In this document: in pieces, positions 34,891-46,618 of the stretch | How the letters are laid out: each line of letters opens with the position of its first letter | Numbering within the stretch: the first letter of the stretch is position 1 | Assembly (NCBI GenBank): GCA_025667525.1 | Contig: CM046874.1 | Coordinates: 282,892,880-282,956,879, forward strand | From: Glebionis coronaria | Taxonomy: Eukaryota > Streptophyta > Magnoliopsida > Asterales > Asteraceae | Length of the DNA: 64,000 nucleotides | Reading direction: 5' to 3' | Notes under the pieces: model-generated | Database searches by the model: none | Told to the model about the DNA's origin: nothing | The model's input: the letters and a program-made list of their open reading frames with translations, nothing else | Position numbers and translations under genes: made by a program

Positions 34891-36623
34891 ATCAAATCAA
34901 CCAAGTTCTACTTTCTGCCAAATTATTAACCATTCTTACCAACCAATCCAAATGTCTTAATCAAGCTTTATTTTACAGAAAACATTAATCATGCCGCGGG
35001 TATAGAAACCCCCAACTCAAATCAAAACCCTAATTATTTTAAAACCTTTTTTTAAACATCTAATTAACATTGCCACATTCCAGAAACATCATATAAACAT
35101 GAGTAACATTCGAATATATAAAAACCCCCAATTTTTATAAAACCCTAGATTTACTTTTTATTAATTAAAATGCTAATTAAACCTAATCTAAACCCAAACC
35201 CCTTAATTAATTTAATTAAAAGTGAGTTATACAAAAACCCCCAAATGACCGAAACCCTAATTTTTATAAATCGACTTTATATTAAAATTAGTTTGATTTT
35301 ATAAATGAAAACATCAATTAATCATGTTTAAACCCGATTTTGATGAAAACCCCCAAATATTTCAAAACCCTAATTTTGTTTATTTTTAATCCGAGAATCA
35401 TATGATTCACAACAAGTATATACAAATAAATTAAACCCACTGATATTTATTAAACCGAAAATCAATTAAAGCTTTTAAAAGAAACAAGGAGAATAAACTT
35501 ATCTTTGATTTTGGTATTTGATTCACGAAACCGCAAGGGAGAACACCATCATAAAACCAATCGGTTTGATGTGGGGATTAACCCCACATCTCACGCGATA
35601 TAGAACCTCAGACCACCCATATTTGATTCTATAACTCAAACTGATTAGATGATAACCATAGTAGATGATTGAACCGATCTAGGTTTAGAGAGAGAGAGTT
35701 TTGGGACGGTGGAGGTAATATCGAGAGAGGAGAGAGAGTAAACTCTCAGATATGGGAAGTTGTGTGTGATAAACACACGTATGTACTCCCTCCGTTCCTT
35801 GTTTATTCCGCCAGTGGACCGGGCTGGGTCAATGACCCTTGGGCCGGTTGTGGTGTAAATGTTTTGGACCCCCATTTGGGCCTCACATGTTTATTAGTTT
35901 AGTTATAAGCCCAAAAACGAAATTTGGTAAATTTAAGTTATAATTTGACCCGTAAAACCCGACCATTTAGTAAACCGATTTTATTTATCGTACTTTTCCG
36001 TAAAATCGTACTTTTCATAAACGTATGGTTTCGTCAAGCACAACTAGGGTGTCGAGTCATTTAATAATACCATTACTCGTATCGTAACTCGATTCTTAAA
36101 TTAATTAGGTCGCGGCTAGCGTAACCGTACTCTCGAGCTATTTTATCTTCGTTCTCTTTGCTGAATTTACGAGGTGAGTTTATAGCCCCATACTTTACTA
36201 TTTTCACTACTTTTTGGGGTGAGACATTGCTTGATTTTTAACGTTTGAACACAAGTGCATTTACTGATTTATATATTAGTCTAAGTCCCACTAAAAACCC
36301 AGTTGCTTTGGCCCGTGAATCGTGAACCGTTAATTACTTTGTGTAAGCGCGAATGTAATGGATAGATCTATCGGGATTGACGTCCCTGTCTGTCTTGTCC
36401 AACAAGGGGACAAGCGGGCACAGTTTCATTTGAATCTGATATAGGATGTCGTGGGTTTAGGCATCTAGTTTGGGCTACATTTATATGATTATACTGCCGG
36501 TGTTGTTAACGCTTCGGTGTCACGAGCTTAGACTGTAATAAATACTTTTGGGATGACTTTGTATCTGTTATATTGTCATCACATTTGGGAAAATCTTGTG
36601 GTTCATTAAACATTTCCAACTAA

Positions 36624-36680
36624 CTAAACCTATGAACTCACCAACTTTATGTTGACACTTTAGCAATGTTTTTCTCAGGT
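36624..36680 (+). promoter_or_regulatory. Conserved LTR box with hairpin (copy in F 5' LTR)
   Basis: ctaaacctatgaactcac, then caactttatgttgac, then tttttctcaggt. The 3' LTR copy is at 46285-46341. It is the same arrangement as in B, E and G. Confidence 0.6.
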
Positions 36681-36952
36681 ATTAAGAAGGAAGATGCTAA
36701 ATGAGGTCCCATGCATTGCCGTCATTTCTTTGAAACAACGATCATTTGTACCATTTGAGAAAACTATGCTTTGTAACCATATTCAGTTTATGCTTCCGCA
36801 CTTTGTTAAAACAACTTATTTTATTAATTACAAGTGATCTATTTTCCGAACGTCTCATTTAGAGGTCGTTCTTTGTGACTATGTGTGTATGATAATCATG
36901 ACGTCACCACTCCCTTGTCGCCATTATACTCTGATATTTTGGGAGTGTGACA

Positions 36953-37270
36953 GATTGGTATCAGAGCACTAGTTATAGAGAACTAGGTTGCATTAGTAAT
37001 TCTAGACTATAACTGCTCTATGTTTAATCGATTATCATACAGATTGTAAGTATTAAGTATATGTAGATACATAAGTAATAAATGGGATACATGTGAATTA
37101 ACAATTACGAGGTATATTTACATGGGTTACATGTGCAACAACAAAATCTGAATTATGTTATATGGGATACATGTGGATTCAACAATGATTGCTATGTTAT
37201 GTTAATGTCCTTTTTACGGACTAATTTTATGAGATATTTACACACCTTTATTTTTTTTATGATTACAGCG
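36953..37270 (+). other. Element F leader with PBS and stem
   Basis: PBS TGGTATCAGAGC at 36956-36967 (initiator tRNA-Met). Arms AGTTATAG (36971-36978) and CTATAACT (37007-37014) can pair, extended by AGAGC/GCTCT outside. Just before the extra ORF the sequence tttattttttttatgattacag resembles a splice acceptor. Confidence 0.8.
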
Positions 37271-38473
37271 ATGTCTTCATCCGATGATTCCACGTCTACA
37301 GGAGCGTACTACAACCGTAGTTCACAGTCGACCATCAGTTCATCAGTAGGACTACCTAGAGGATCGCCGTCAGGATATCCGTGGTACCGGATGGTTTCAG
37401 ATGACGATATAGAGAGAGAGGCCGAGGAGGTTCGTCATTCACCGATTCGTATTCCTGACGCATCAGCTGACGATGTGCTTAGCCTAGAAGGCGGGGGAGA
37501 GGATGACTTAGACACTGACGTGGTGCAGTCACCAGGTCAGACATCAGTGACTGGAGATGAGACGGTAGAGGAGACAGAGGATGATGGGATGGAGTTTACA
37601 GATGGGGAAGGAGAGCCTATGGAGGTCACAGACACTGAGAACCCTCCTACTGCATATGCCGCTACTCCTGAGGTTTCCCTAGCACACATCTCCTCATCTT
37701 CATCTGAAGACGAAGGAGAAAGGACTGCTATTCCTGCTCCAGCACCTGGTACCCTACCTTTCTACTATGTGAGACGACGTCTTCGGGGGAGAACTGCTCG
37801 ACCACCACTTTCACCTTACAGACCCCTCATACCTTTCACTGCCACTGACAGGCATGCAGCCCGCACACCTGCCAGTTCTGTCCCAGAGGCACCACTACTA
37901 CTACCACCACCAGAGACTGTACCTGCAGTATACCAGGAGATGCTTACTGACGCTGGTATCTCTACAGGACCGAGAGCTACGACTCCTCTTCCTAGGAGAG
38001 CTACGTCGACGGTGGTGATGCTTGGGGCGGCAGATGGATGTGTGACGACACGGTTGAACAGGTTGGAGGATGCTGTAGAGGCGTTGGGTGAAGAGTATAA
38101 TGAAGTGCAGGATAAGTTGGAGGCACTGGCGAAGAAGAGTCCAGTCAGGGATGAGACAGTGTTGACAGTATGTGTGACCCGTCTACGAGGACAGCTTCTT
38201 ACTGTTCTTGATCAGATGGAATCCATGCCGAACACTCGTCTTGAGGAGATTGAGAGCCTGATGACCCGTTGGGGAGTAGAGCCATTGGTGGAGACAGGCG
38301 GACTAGAGGCACCAGTGGATGACCCTGTTGCAGACTTGGATAAGAGGTTTAGAGCCGCTTGTCATGACACCGATGTTAGATTGAGAGATTCCCAGGCTCG
38401 TGAGCTAGTGGTTGAGAGGAGGTTAGCAGAGTTGGAGAAGGAGCTTCATCAGCGCCGTGAGGGCACTAGTTAG
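37271..38473 (+). CDS. Extra ORF upstream of gag (element F), acidic coiled-coil protein
   Basis: 400 codons from the Met at 37271 (MSSSDDSTSTGAYY). The frame is open 46 codons further up, but that part looks like translated leader. Ser- and Asp/Glu-rich N-half (GGEDDLDTDVVQ, ETVEETEDDGMEFTDGE, SSSSSEDEGE), an Arg-rich patch VRRRLRGRTARPP, a Pro-rich middle, and helical heptad regions (RLNRLEDAVEALGEEYNEVQ; ARELVVERRLAELEKELHQR at the end). No recognised domain. It matches E's upstream ORF in place, charge layout and C-terminal coiled coil, not clearly in sequence. It is separated from gag-pol by 264 bp. Confidence 0.78.
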   Translation: MSSSDDSTSTGAYYNRSSQSTISSSVGLPRGSPSGYPWYRMVSDDDIEREAEEVRHSPIRIPDASADDVLSLEGGGEDDLDTDVVQSPGQTSVTGDETVEETEDDGMEFTDGEGEPMEVTDTENPPTAYAATPEVSLAHISSSSSEDEGERTAIPAPAPGTLPFYYVRRRLRGRTARPPLSPYRPLIPFTATDRHAARTPASSVPEAPLLLPPPETVPAVYQEMLTDAGISTGPRATTPLPRRATSTVVMLGAADGCVTTRLNRLEDAVEALGEEYNEVQDKLEALAKKSPVRDETVLTVCVTRLRGQLLTVLDQMESMPNTRLEEIESLMTRWGVEPLVETGGLEAPVDDPVADLDKRFRAACHDTDVRLRDSQARELVVERRLAELEKELHQRREGTS

Positions 38474-38737
38474 ATTTATCTTGTACCATCGACCTATCCC
38501 TGTATGACCACTAAGCTTTGAAGTTTGTCTTAGCTAGTTGGTATTTTAATTTCTCTATTTATGTTAAGACAAACTATGATGTATTATCAAACGATTCCAT
38601 GAATGATATTATGAGTTGCAAAAATTGTGAGATCATTATATGTTGTGTATTATGTCTTGGAGCATTTCATAATTGTGTTGTGTGTGCCATGCATGTTATG
38701 TCTGGCAAAACTCATTATCCTATTACCTTGTTAGATT

Positions 38738-41700
38738 ATGGCGCCAGTTAGAAGATCCGAAACGCAGAATCCGCCAGCCGCTACCGGTGGAATTGACACC
38801 GCCCTGTTAAGCCAAATGATAGCCGAACGAGTGGCCGAGGCACTCGCGACCGCTGAAGCAAACCGTACAGCTAGCACACAGGAGGAGACCAACCAAGGAG
38901 CTACTAATGCTATTACACGAACTTGTACCTACAAGGAATTTCGTGCAGTTACGCAAGTAAGTTTCCGAGGTACTGAAGGAGCAGTAGGATTAACCAGATG
39001 GTTTGAGAAGCTAGAATCCCAATTTGGGATTAGCAATGTCGCTGAAGCCGACAAGGTGAAGTTTGCGTCAAGCACGTTAGTGGATGGTGCTTTGACTTGG
39101 TGGAACGTCTATGCTCGTGCAGTGACCATTGACGTTGCCCAAGCGACGCCCTGGAGTGAATTTAAAGCTATGTTTGTGAGGAAATACTGTCCCCGAAATG
39201 AAGTCAAGCAGATGGAAGTTGAGCTGTGGAACCTAAAGGTCAAGGGTACTGCTCTTACTGCTTACAATCAGCGCTTTCAAGAGCTGATTTTGTTATGTCC
39301 TGAAATGGTGCCCAACGATGACCGATTGTTGGAGCGCTACATTGAAGGACTACCTTTGAGCATCAAAGGGAATGTGACTTCATCCAAGCCAACCGATTTG
39401 CACGAGGCAATCGACATGGCTCAGAGTCTGATGTACCAAGTGGTACAGGAGTTGGGAGAAAATACTGGGGATAAAAGAAAGTGGTCTGGCAACCACTACA
39501 ACAACAATACCAACAACAACAACAACCCAAGCAACTACAACCAGAACAAGCGACAAGAAGTAGCAAGAGTGTTCACTGCTGGACAAGGAAATACTGGGAA
39601 CTACGCTGGAAGACTACCTTTCTGCGGAAAATGTGGTCGACACCACGAAGGAGCATTTCCCCCTACGTGCTACAATTGTGGGAAGGCGGGACATAAGGCA
39701 AAGGAATGCCGAGCACCACCTCGTGCTACTAATCAAAGAGGACCTGGAACGCAAGGTGGCCAAGGAGCAAATGTCACTTGCTTTGGATGTGGAGAGAAAG
39801 GTCACTACAAGAACAAATGTCCAAGCAGTGGGAACCAAGGTCGTAGTAACCAGATTCGAGGGAATCAAAATCAGAACCAAGGGAACCAGAAGCAGAATCA
39901 AGGGAACCGAGGAGGGAATAACCGAGCCACAACTAGTACTCCTGGAGGATTCACGGCACCTAGCAAAGTGTATCATCTCTGTGCTGAAGCTGCTGTGCAA
40001 GACAACAATGTTGTGACTGGTACGTTTCTAGTCAATAACAACTATGCTTCAGTACTATTTGATTCTGGTGCGGATAGGAGTTTTGTGTCGTCTATATTTA
40101 GTGAACGCCTAAATGTTACCCCTACTGCGTTAGACGTTAAGTATAATGTAGAATTAGCCGACGGGAAGTCAGTAACCACCGACGTCATTCTGAAAGGATG
40201 TAGTGTAAGGCTACAAGGTCGTTCGTTTAGTATCGACCTACTCCCTATAGAATTGGGAAGTTTTGACATCATCATTGGAATGGATTGGATGTCGAAGCAT
40301 CACGCGGAGATTGTATGTCATGAGAAGTGTGTCCGTGTTCCTTATGGAAACGACGTACTCATCATACAAGGCGAAAGAAGTGGTGTGAAGAATGGATCAA
40401 GATTGGAAGTCATCTCATGTATCAGGACCCAAAGATACATTGAGAAGGGATGTCCGGTATTCTTGGTTCAAGTAACACAAAAGGAAGGAGAAGAAGATCG
40501 CGAGAAGAAGGTGGAAGATGTACCGATCGTTAGAGACTTTCCGGACGTATTCCCAGAGGATTTACCCGGACTACCACCAGCACGGCAAGTGGAGTTTCAC
40601 ATCGAGCTTACACCAGGAGCCGCGCCTGTTGCTAGAGCCCCATACCGTCTAGCACCGGCCGAGATGACAGAGTTAGCTGAACAGATAAAGGAACTTTCTG
40701 ACAAAGGTTTCATTAGACCAAGTTCCTCACCTTGGGGAGCGCCGGTCTTATTTGTCAAAAAGAAATATGGATCCTTTAGAATGTGTATCGATTACCGAGA
40801 ATTGAATAAGCTAACGATAAAGAACCGCTACCCATTGCCGAGGATTGACGATCTTTTCGACCAATTGCAAGGATCTAGCATATACTGGAAGATCGACTTA
40901 AGGTCAGGATATCATCAACTAAGGGTTAGAGAGGAAGACGTTCATAAAACGGCTTTTAGAACCCGGTACGGACACTACGAGTTCCAAGTTATGCCTTTCG
41001 GTTTGACAAACGCACCTGCGGTATTCATGGATCTCATGAACCGAGTTTGCAAACCATACTTGGACAAGTTTGTGATTGTATTTATCGATGACATTCTCAT
41101 CTATTCTCGTAATGAAGAAGAGCACAAGGAACATTTGAAGACCATATTAGAGCTGCTAAGGAAGGAGAAGTTATATGCAAAGTTTTCCAAATGTGAGTTT
41201 TGGATAAACACAGTGCAATTCCTTGGGCATGTGATCGACAGCAGTGGTATTCACGTTGATCCTGCTAAGATCGAGGCTGTAAAGGATTGGGCGACTCCAA
41301 CAACACCCACGGAGATCCGTCAATTTTTAGGTCTTGCTGGTTACTATAGGAGATTCATTGAAGGTTTCTCCAAGATAGCTAAACCAATGACGGAATTGAC
41401 TCAAAAGGATAAGAAGTTTGAGTGGAAGGAGGAGCAAGATTTGGCATTCCAGACGTTGAAGCGGATGTTGTGTGAAGCACCGATACTAGCCCTACCCGAG
41501 GGTAATGAAGACTTTGTGGTGTATTGTGATGCATCCATAAAAGGATTAGGTGCAGTACTGATGCAAAGGACTAAGGTCATAGCTTATGCATCAAGACAAC
41601 TAAAAGTGCACGAGAAGAACTATACAACTCATGACCTAGAGTTGGGAGCAGTGGTGTTTGCCTTGAAGATTTGGAGACACTACCTTTATGGTACTAAGTG

Positions 41701-43360
41701 TGTTGTATTCACTGACCATAAGAGTCTACAACATATTTTGAATCAAAAGGAACTCAACATGAGACAACGACGTTGGCTAGAGTTGCTCAGTGATTATGAT
41801 TGCGAGATCCGTTATCACCCAGGCAAGGCAAATGTCGTGGCCGACGCTTTGAGTCGAAAGGAGAGAGTTCTTAGGGTGAAGGCTTTAGTGATGACCATTG
41901 ACTTAGACCTTCCATCCTTAATTCTCAAGGCTCAGAAAGAAGCAGTCGAGGAAGAAATTCTTAAGACTGAAGATGTTGGAGGAATGATAAAGAAGTTGGA
42001 AGCACGTTCGGATGGAACGTTATGCCTTGATAATAGGAGTTGGTTACCATGCCATGGTGACCTACGATCCTTGATTATGCATGAGTCGCATAAGTCAAAG
42101 TACTCCATACATCCGGGATCTGATAAAATGTATCATGATCTGAAGATGTTGTATTGGTGGCCGAACATGAAGGCGGATATTGCTACATACGTTAGCAAGT
42201 GTTTGACTTGTGCCAAAGTCAAAGCCGAACATATGAAACCATCAGGATTATTGGTCCAACCCGAACTGCCAGAATGGAAGTGGGAAAGGATCACTATGGA
42301 TTTCATTACCAAGCTACCAAAGACAGCAGCCGGATTCGACACGATTTGGGTAATCGTCGACCGACTCACCAAATCGGCTCATTTCCTACCCATCAAGGAG
42401 ACTGATGGAATGGATAAGTTAGCAAGGACGTACTTGGAGGAAGTAGTCACGAAGCACGGTGTGCCTGTGTCTATAATCTCCGACCGAGACAGCCGATTTA
42501 CTTCGCAGTTTTGGAAGTCACTGCAGAAGGCATTGGGAACGCAGTTGGATATGAGCACTGCGTATCATCCCCAGACCGACGGTCAAAGTGAACGGACCAT
42601 TCAAACCCTAGAAGATATGCTGAGAGCTTGTGTGATTGACTTTGGAAATAGATGGGATAGACACCTACCTCTGGTGGAATTCTCATATAACAATAGTTAT
42701 CACACTAGCATTAAGGCAGCGCCGTTCGAAGCACTGTATGGTAGGAAGTGTCGTTCACCCGTGTGTTGGGCAGAGGTCGGTGAAGCACAACTCACTGGAC
42801 CCGAGATCATACACGAGACTACCGAGAAGATCTTCAAGATTAAGAGCCGTATGCAAGCCGCAAGAGATCGACAGAAGAGTTATGCTGATATGAGACGCAA
42901 ACCTCTTGAGTTTGAAGTTGGTGACAAAGTCATGTTGAAGGTCTCACCTTGGAAAGGTGTGATTCGCTTTGGAAAGCATGGAAAGTTAAATCCTCGTTAC
43001 ATTGGACCCTTCAAGATTATAGAGAGGATTGGTCCCGTAGCCTATCGTTTGGAATTACCCCAAGAACTTAGCCGAGTGCATAATGTGTTCCACATTTGCA
43101 ATCTGAAGAAATGCTTAGCCGACGAAGCACTCGTTATCCCTTTGGAGGAGATTCAACTCGACGACAAACTCAACTTCATAGAAGAACCCGTAGAAGTCAT
43201 GGACCGTCAAGTTAAACAACTCAAGCAAAGCCGTATACCTATTGTGAAAATCCGATGGAACGCGCGTAGAGGTCCAGAATACACGTGGGAACGTGAAGAT
43301 CAATTCAAGAGCAAGTATCCTCATCTTTTCGCTAACCAACCTACTACGACAACGTCTTGA
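38738..43360 (+). CDS. Gag-Pol polyprotein with chromodomain (element F), open
   Basis: 1540 aa starting [10 protein letters not shown]. Gag domain about 60-240; zinc knuckles [14 protein letters not shown] and [14 protein letters not shown] (311-361); protease FDSGADRSF (441-449); RT about 640-810 with FIDD at 782-785; RNase H acids D931, E968, D993, D1036; integrase HHCC about 1115-1158, D1188, D1249, E1285 (D,D35E); chromodomain about 1482-1532. Departures from E: the Cys of the GNCPPAC motif is Phe (GAFPPTC, residue 307), and KKKDGSFRM reads KKKYGSFRM (Y677, GAT to TAT). Neither is an RT catalytic Asp, but both may weaken function. No stop or frameshift. Confidence 0.95.
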   Translation: MAPVRRSETQNPPAATGGIDTALLSQMIAERVAEALATAEANRTASTQEETNQGATNAITRTCTYKEFRAVTQVSFRGTEGAVGLTRWFEKLESQFGISNVAEADKVKFASSTLVDGALTWWNVYARAVTIDVAQATPWSEFKAMFVRKYCPRNEVKQMEVELWNLKVKGTALTAYNQRFQELILLCPEMVPNDDRLLERYIEGLPLSIKGNVTSSKPTDLHEAIDMAQSLMYQVVQELGENTGDKRKWSGNHYNNNTNNNNNPSNYNQNKRQEVARVFTAGQGNTGNYAGRLPFCGKCGRHHEGAFPPTCYNCGKAGHKAKECRAPPRATNQRGPGTQGGQGANVTCFGCGEKGHYKNKCPSSGNQGRSNQIRGNQNQNQGNQKQNQGNRGGNNRATTSTPGGFTAPSKVYHLCAEAAVQDNNVVTGTFLVNNNYASVLFDSGADRSFVSSIFSERLNVTPTALDVKYNVELADGKSVTTDVILKGCSVRLQGRSFSIDLLPIELGSFDIIIGMDWMSKHHAEIVCHEKCVRVPYGNDVLIIQGERSGVKNGSRLEVISCIRTQRYIEKGCPVFLVQVTQKEGEEDREKKVEDVPIVRDFPDVFPEDLPGLPPARQVEFHIELTPGAAPVARAPYRLAPAEMTELAEQIKELSDKGFIRPSSSPWGAPVLFVKKKYGSFRMCIDYRELNKLTIKNRYPLPRIDDLFDQLQGSSIYWKIDLRSGYHQLRVREEDVHKTAFRTRYGHYEFQVMPFGLTNAPAVFMDLMNRVCKPYLDKFVIVFIDDILIYSRNEEEHKEHLKTILELLRKEKLYAKFSKCEFWINTVQFLGHVIDSSGIHVDPAKIEAVKDWATPTTPTEIRQFLGLAGYYRRFIEGFSKIAKPMTELTQKDKKFEWKEEQDLAFQTLKRMLCEAPILALPEGNEDFVVYCDASIKGLGAVLMQRTKVIAYASRQLKVHEKNYTTHDLELGAVVFALKIWRHYLYGTKCVVFTDHKSLQHILNQKELNMRQRRWLELLSDYDCEIRYHPGKANVVADALSRKERVLRVKALVMTIDLDLPSLILKAQKEAVEEEILKTEDVGGMIKKLEARSDGTLCLDNRSWLPCHGDLRSLIMHESHKSKYSIHPGSDKMYHDLKMLYWWPNMKADIATYVSKCLTCAKVKAEHMKPSGLLVQPELPEWKWERITMDFITKLPKTAAGFDTIWVIVDRLTKSAHFLPIKETDGMDKLARTYLEEVVTKHGVPVSIISDRDSRFTSQFWKSLQKALGTQLDMSTAYHPQTDGQSERTIQTLEDMLRACVIDFGNRWDRHLPLVEFSYNNSYHTSIKAAPFEALYGRKCRSPVCWAEVGEAQLTGPEIIHETTEKIFKIKSRMQAARDRQKSYADMRRKPLEFEVGDKVMLKVSPWKGVIRFGKHGKLNPRYIGPFKIIERIGPVAYRLELPQELSRVHNVFHICNLKKCLADEALVIPLEEIQLDDKLNFIEEPVEVMDRQVKQLKQSRIPIVKIRWNARRGPEYTWEREDQFKSKYPHLFANQPTTTTS

Positions 43361-43393
43361 TTTCGTGACGAAATCTCTAAAACATGGGAATAC
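43359..43393 (+). other. Element F end of pol and weak polypurine tract
   Basis: A perfect stem GATTTCG-TGA-CGAAATC overlaps the stop codon (43359-43375). The sequence before the 3' LTR, aaaacatgggaatac, is a poor PPT compared with E's. Confidence 0.55.
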
Positions 43394-46300
43394 TGTGACA
43401 TTCGTCAAATTTCCATCATTTAATTTTTCATGTAGTACGAGTATTTTAACTGTTTACCGACTAATTGTCGTCATGAACGTGTTAATTGTTTTGCTTTGCG
43501 GACAAAGCCCTTTTTAGGGAGAGCATATGTAACATCTCAATGTTTCGCGATTATTAAGTTGTATGCAATACACAAGTTTGTGAACGTTTTATGTTTTGCC
43601 GTACGTCTATTTGTTATAGTTATTAAGTTTTCGTGACGTCTCGCACAATTGTTTTGTTTTGGGATCGTATGCTAAACGGTTTTGCTGTCGTGTTTATTCA
43701 GTCGCGTCTAAACCTAAACACTGTGAACCCGAGTCGAGTGTATAAGCTATCACAGCAAGTGTACATATACTGAATATAAAACCTTCATTTATATTACCAA
43801 GCTTGTCATACAAGGGTCTCAAAAATCAGTCACATGTCTAAACCTACATATAAACTTTATAGTTTATTTGCCCCACTAAAGGACAGCACATTTGCCTAGT
43901 TTACCCCTTTTGGGTATATCACAAGTTAACATTTCCAGATTTACACTAACCCTAGACTAACTATACAAGTTTATATACAAACCCAAAGTATTATCCAATG
44001 TCCAAATACAAATTATCTCAGTCCAAAATACAAACATCAAAAATCTGCACAAGTCTTCACAATACAACTCCTGGATAGAAGTTTTGGTCCAGCCAACCCA
44101 CACGTCCCGTCCGAACCTGCACAACCAAGAGTCTTCATCCCGTCCGAACCTGCAAAACCGAACGTAGCATCCCCATTGTGAGTCTTTTGTCTTTTTCGTC
44201 TTTCTTTTGAAGTCTAGATGTGCTTGTTTGTACGAACCTACGAATAAACGAAACAATGGTTAGTCATTGTAATGGACTTATACTTTTATACTAAACACTG
44301 AAAAATTGTTAAACTTTTTAAATGCAAACATGTTATGTTATTGCTTTTCTGTCAACCAAACCGAGACCCAATTTAAACCAAACCGAGACCCAATTTAGAC
44401 CAAACCGAGACCCGATTGAGACCAAACCGAGACCCAACTTAGAACCAAACCGAGATCCATGTTCAACCAAATCAAGACCCAATCAAGAACCAAACCGAGA
44501 CCCAATTTAGAACCAAACCGAGACCCATGTCCAACCAAACCGAGAACCTAATCAAATCAACCAAGTTCTACTTTCTGCCAAATTATTAACCATTCTTACC
44601 AACCAATCCAAATGTCTTAATCAAGCTTTATTTTACAGAAAACATTAATCATGCCGCGGGTATAGAAACCCCCAACTCAAATCAAAACCCTAATTATTTT
44701 AAAACCTTTTTTTTAAACATCTAATTAACATTGCCACATTCCAGAAACATCATATAAACATGAGTAACATTCGAATATATAAAAACCCCCAATTTTTATA
44801 AAACCCTAGATTTACTTTTTATTAATTAAAATGCTAATTAAACCTAATCTAAACCCAAACCCCTTAATTAATTTAATTAAAAGTGAGTTATACAAAAACC
44901 CCCAAATGACCGAAACCCTAATTTTTATAAATCGACTTTATATTAAAATTAGTTTGATTTTATAAATGAAAACATCAATTAATCATGTTTAAACCCAATT
45001 TTGATGAAAACCCCCAAATATTTCAAAACCCTAATTTTGTTTATTTTTAATCCGAGAATCATATGATTCACAACAAGTATATACAAATAAATTAAACCCA
45101 CTGATATTTATTAAACCGAAAATCAATTAAAGCTTTTAAAAGAAACAAGGAGAATAAACTTATCTTTGATTTTGGTATTTGATTCACGAAACCGCAAGGG
45201 AGAACACCATCATAAAACCAATCGGTTTGATGTGGGGATTAACCCCACATCTCACGCGATATAGAACCACAGACCACCCATATTTGATTCTATAACTCAA
45301 ACTGATTAGATGATAACCATAGTAGATGATTGAACCGATCTAGGTTTAGAGAGAGAGAGTTTTGGGACGGTGGAGGTAATATCGAGAGAGGAGAGAGAGT
45401 AAACTCTCAGATATGGGAAGTTGTGTGTGATAAACACACGTATGTACTCCCTCCGTTCCTTGTTTATTCCGCCAGTGGACCGGGCCGGGTCAATGACCCT
45501 TGGGCCGGTTGTGGTGTAAATGTTTTGGACCCCCATTTGGGCCTCACATGTTTATTAGTTTAGTTATAAGCCCAAAAACGAAATTTGGTAAATTTAAGTT
45601 ATAATTTGACCCGTAAAACCCGACCATTTAGTAAACCGATTTTATTTATCGTACTTTTCCGTAAAATCGTACTTTTCATAAACGTATGGTTTCGTCAAGC
45701 ACAACTAGGGTGTCGAGTCATTTAATAATACCATTACTCGTATCGTAACTCGATTCTTAAATTAATTAGGTCGCGGCTAGCATAACCATACTCTCGAGCT
45801 ATTTTATCTTCGTTCTCTTTGCTGAATTTACGAGGTGAGTTTATAGCCCCATACTTTACTATTTTCACTACTTTTTGGGGTGAGACATTGCTTGATTTTT
45901 AACGTTTGAACACAAGTGCATTTACTGATTTATATATTAGTCTAAGTCCCACTAAAAACCCAGTTGCTTTGGCCCGTGAATCATGAACCGTTAATTACTT
46001 TGTGTAAGCGCGAATGTAATGGATAGATCTATCGGGATTGACGTCCCTGTCTGTCTTGTCCAACAAGGGGACAAGCGGGCACAGTTTCATTTGAATCTGA
46101 TATAGGATGTCGTGGGTTTAGGCATCTAGTTTGGGCTACATTTATATGATTATACTGCCGGTGTTGTTAACGCTTCGGTGTCACGAGCTTAGACTGTAAT
46201 AAATACTTTTGGGATGACTTTGTATCTGTTATATTGTCATCACATTTGGGAAAATCTTGTGGTTCATTAAACATTTCCAACTAACTAAACCTATGAACTC

Positions 46301-46613
46301 ACCAACTTTATGTTGACACTTTAGCAATGTTTTTCTCAGGTATTAAGAAGGAAGATGCTAAATGAGGTCCCATGCATTGCCGTCATTTCTTTGAAACAAC
46401 GATCATTTGTACCATTTGAGAAAACTATGCTTTGTAACCATATTCAGTTTATGCTTCCGCACTTTGTTAAAACAACTTATTTTATTAATTACAAGTGATC
46501 TATTTTCCGAACGTCTCATTTAGAGGTCGTTCTTTGTGACTATGTGTGTATGATAATCATGACGTCACCACTCCCTTGTCGCCATTATACTCTGATATTT
46601 TGGGAGTGTGACA
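43394..46613 (+). repeat. Element F 3' LTR
   Basis: 3220 bp; the one-base length difference is in a T-run near 44708. It ends GTGTGACA followed by TSD agtaa. Confidence 0.95.
44354..44550 (+). repeat. Short tandem repeat aaccaaaccgagaccc, F 3' LTR
   Basis: Copy of the array at 34694-34890. Confidence 0.9.
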
Positions 46614-46618
46614 AGTAA

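Larger units (their letters stand above)
33734..36952 (+). repeat. Element F 5' LTR
   Basis: It contains a tandem repeat at 34694-34890, four loose copies of an aaaaccccc...aaaccctaa pattern (35000-35370), a GA-rich stretch at 35688-35740, and tactccctccgttcc at 35785. The conserved LTR box is at 36624-36680. Several of these features look promoter-like on the opposite strand; see findings. Confidence 0.94.
33734..46613 (+). mobile_element. Element F: complete young chromovirus (Tekay/Del-like), plus strand
   Basis: LTRs 33734-36952 (3219 bp) and 43394-46613 (3220 bp), both TGTGACATTC...GAGTGTGACA. TSD agtaa at 33729-33733 and 46614-46618. Internal order: PBS, leader, extra ORF, gag-pol with chromodomain. 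LTR differences seen: seven substitutions (five at CpG sites) and one T-run indel. It sits in E's 5' LTR and so is younger than E. The open coding regions suggest it could be autonomous, although some conserved Gag and RT residues are altered. Confidence 0.95.

Noticed and set aside
39363..40000. Long antisense ORFs within F gag-pol and in other gag/pol regions
   Set aside because: Mirror-frame shadows of real coding sequence; composition follows the sense codons.
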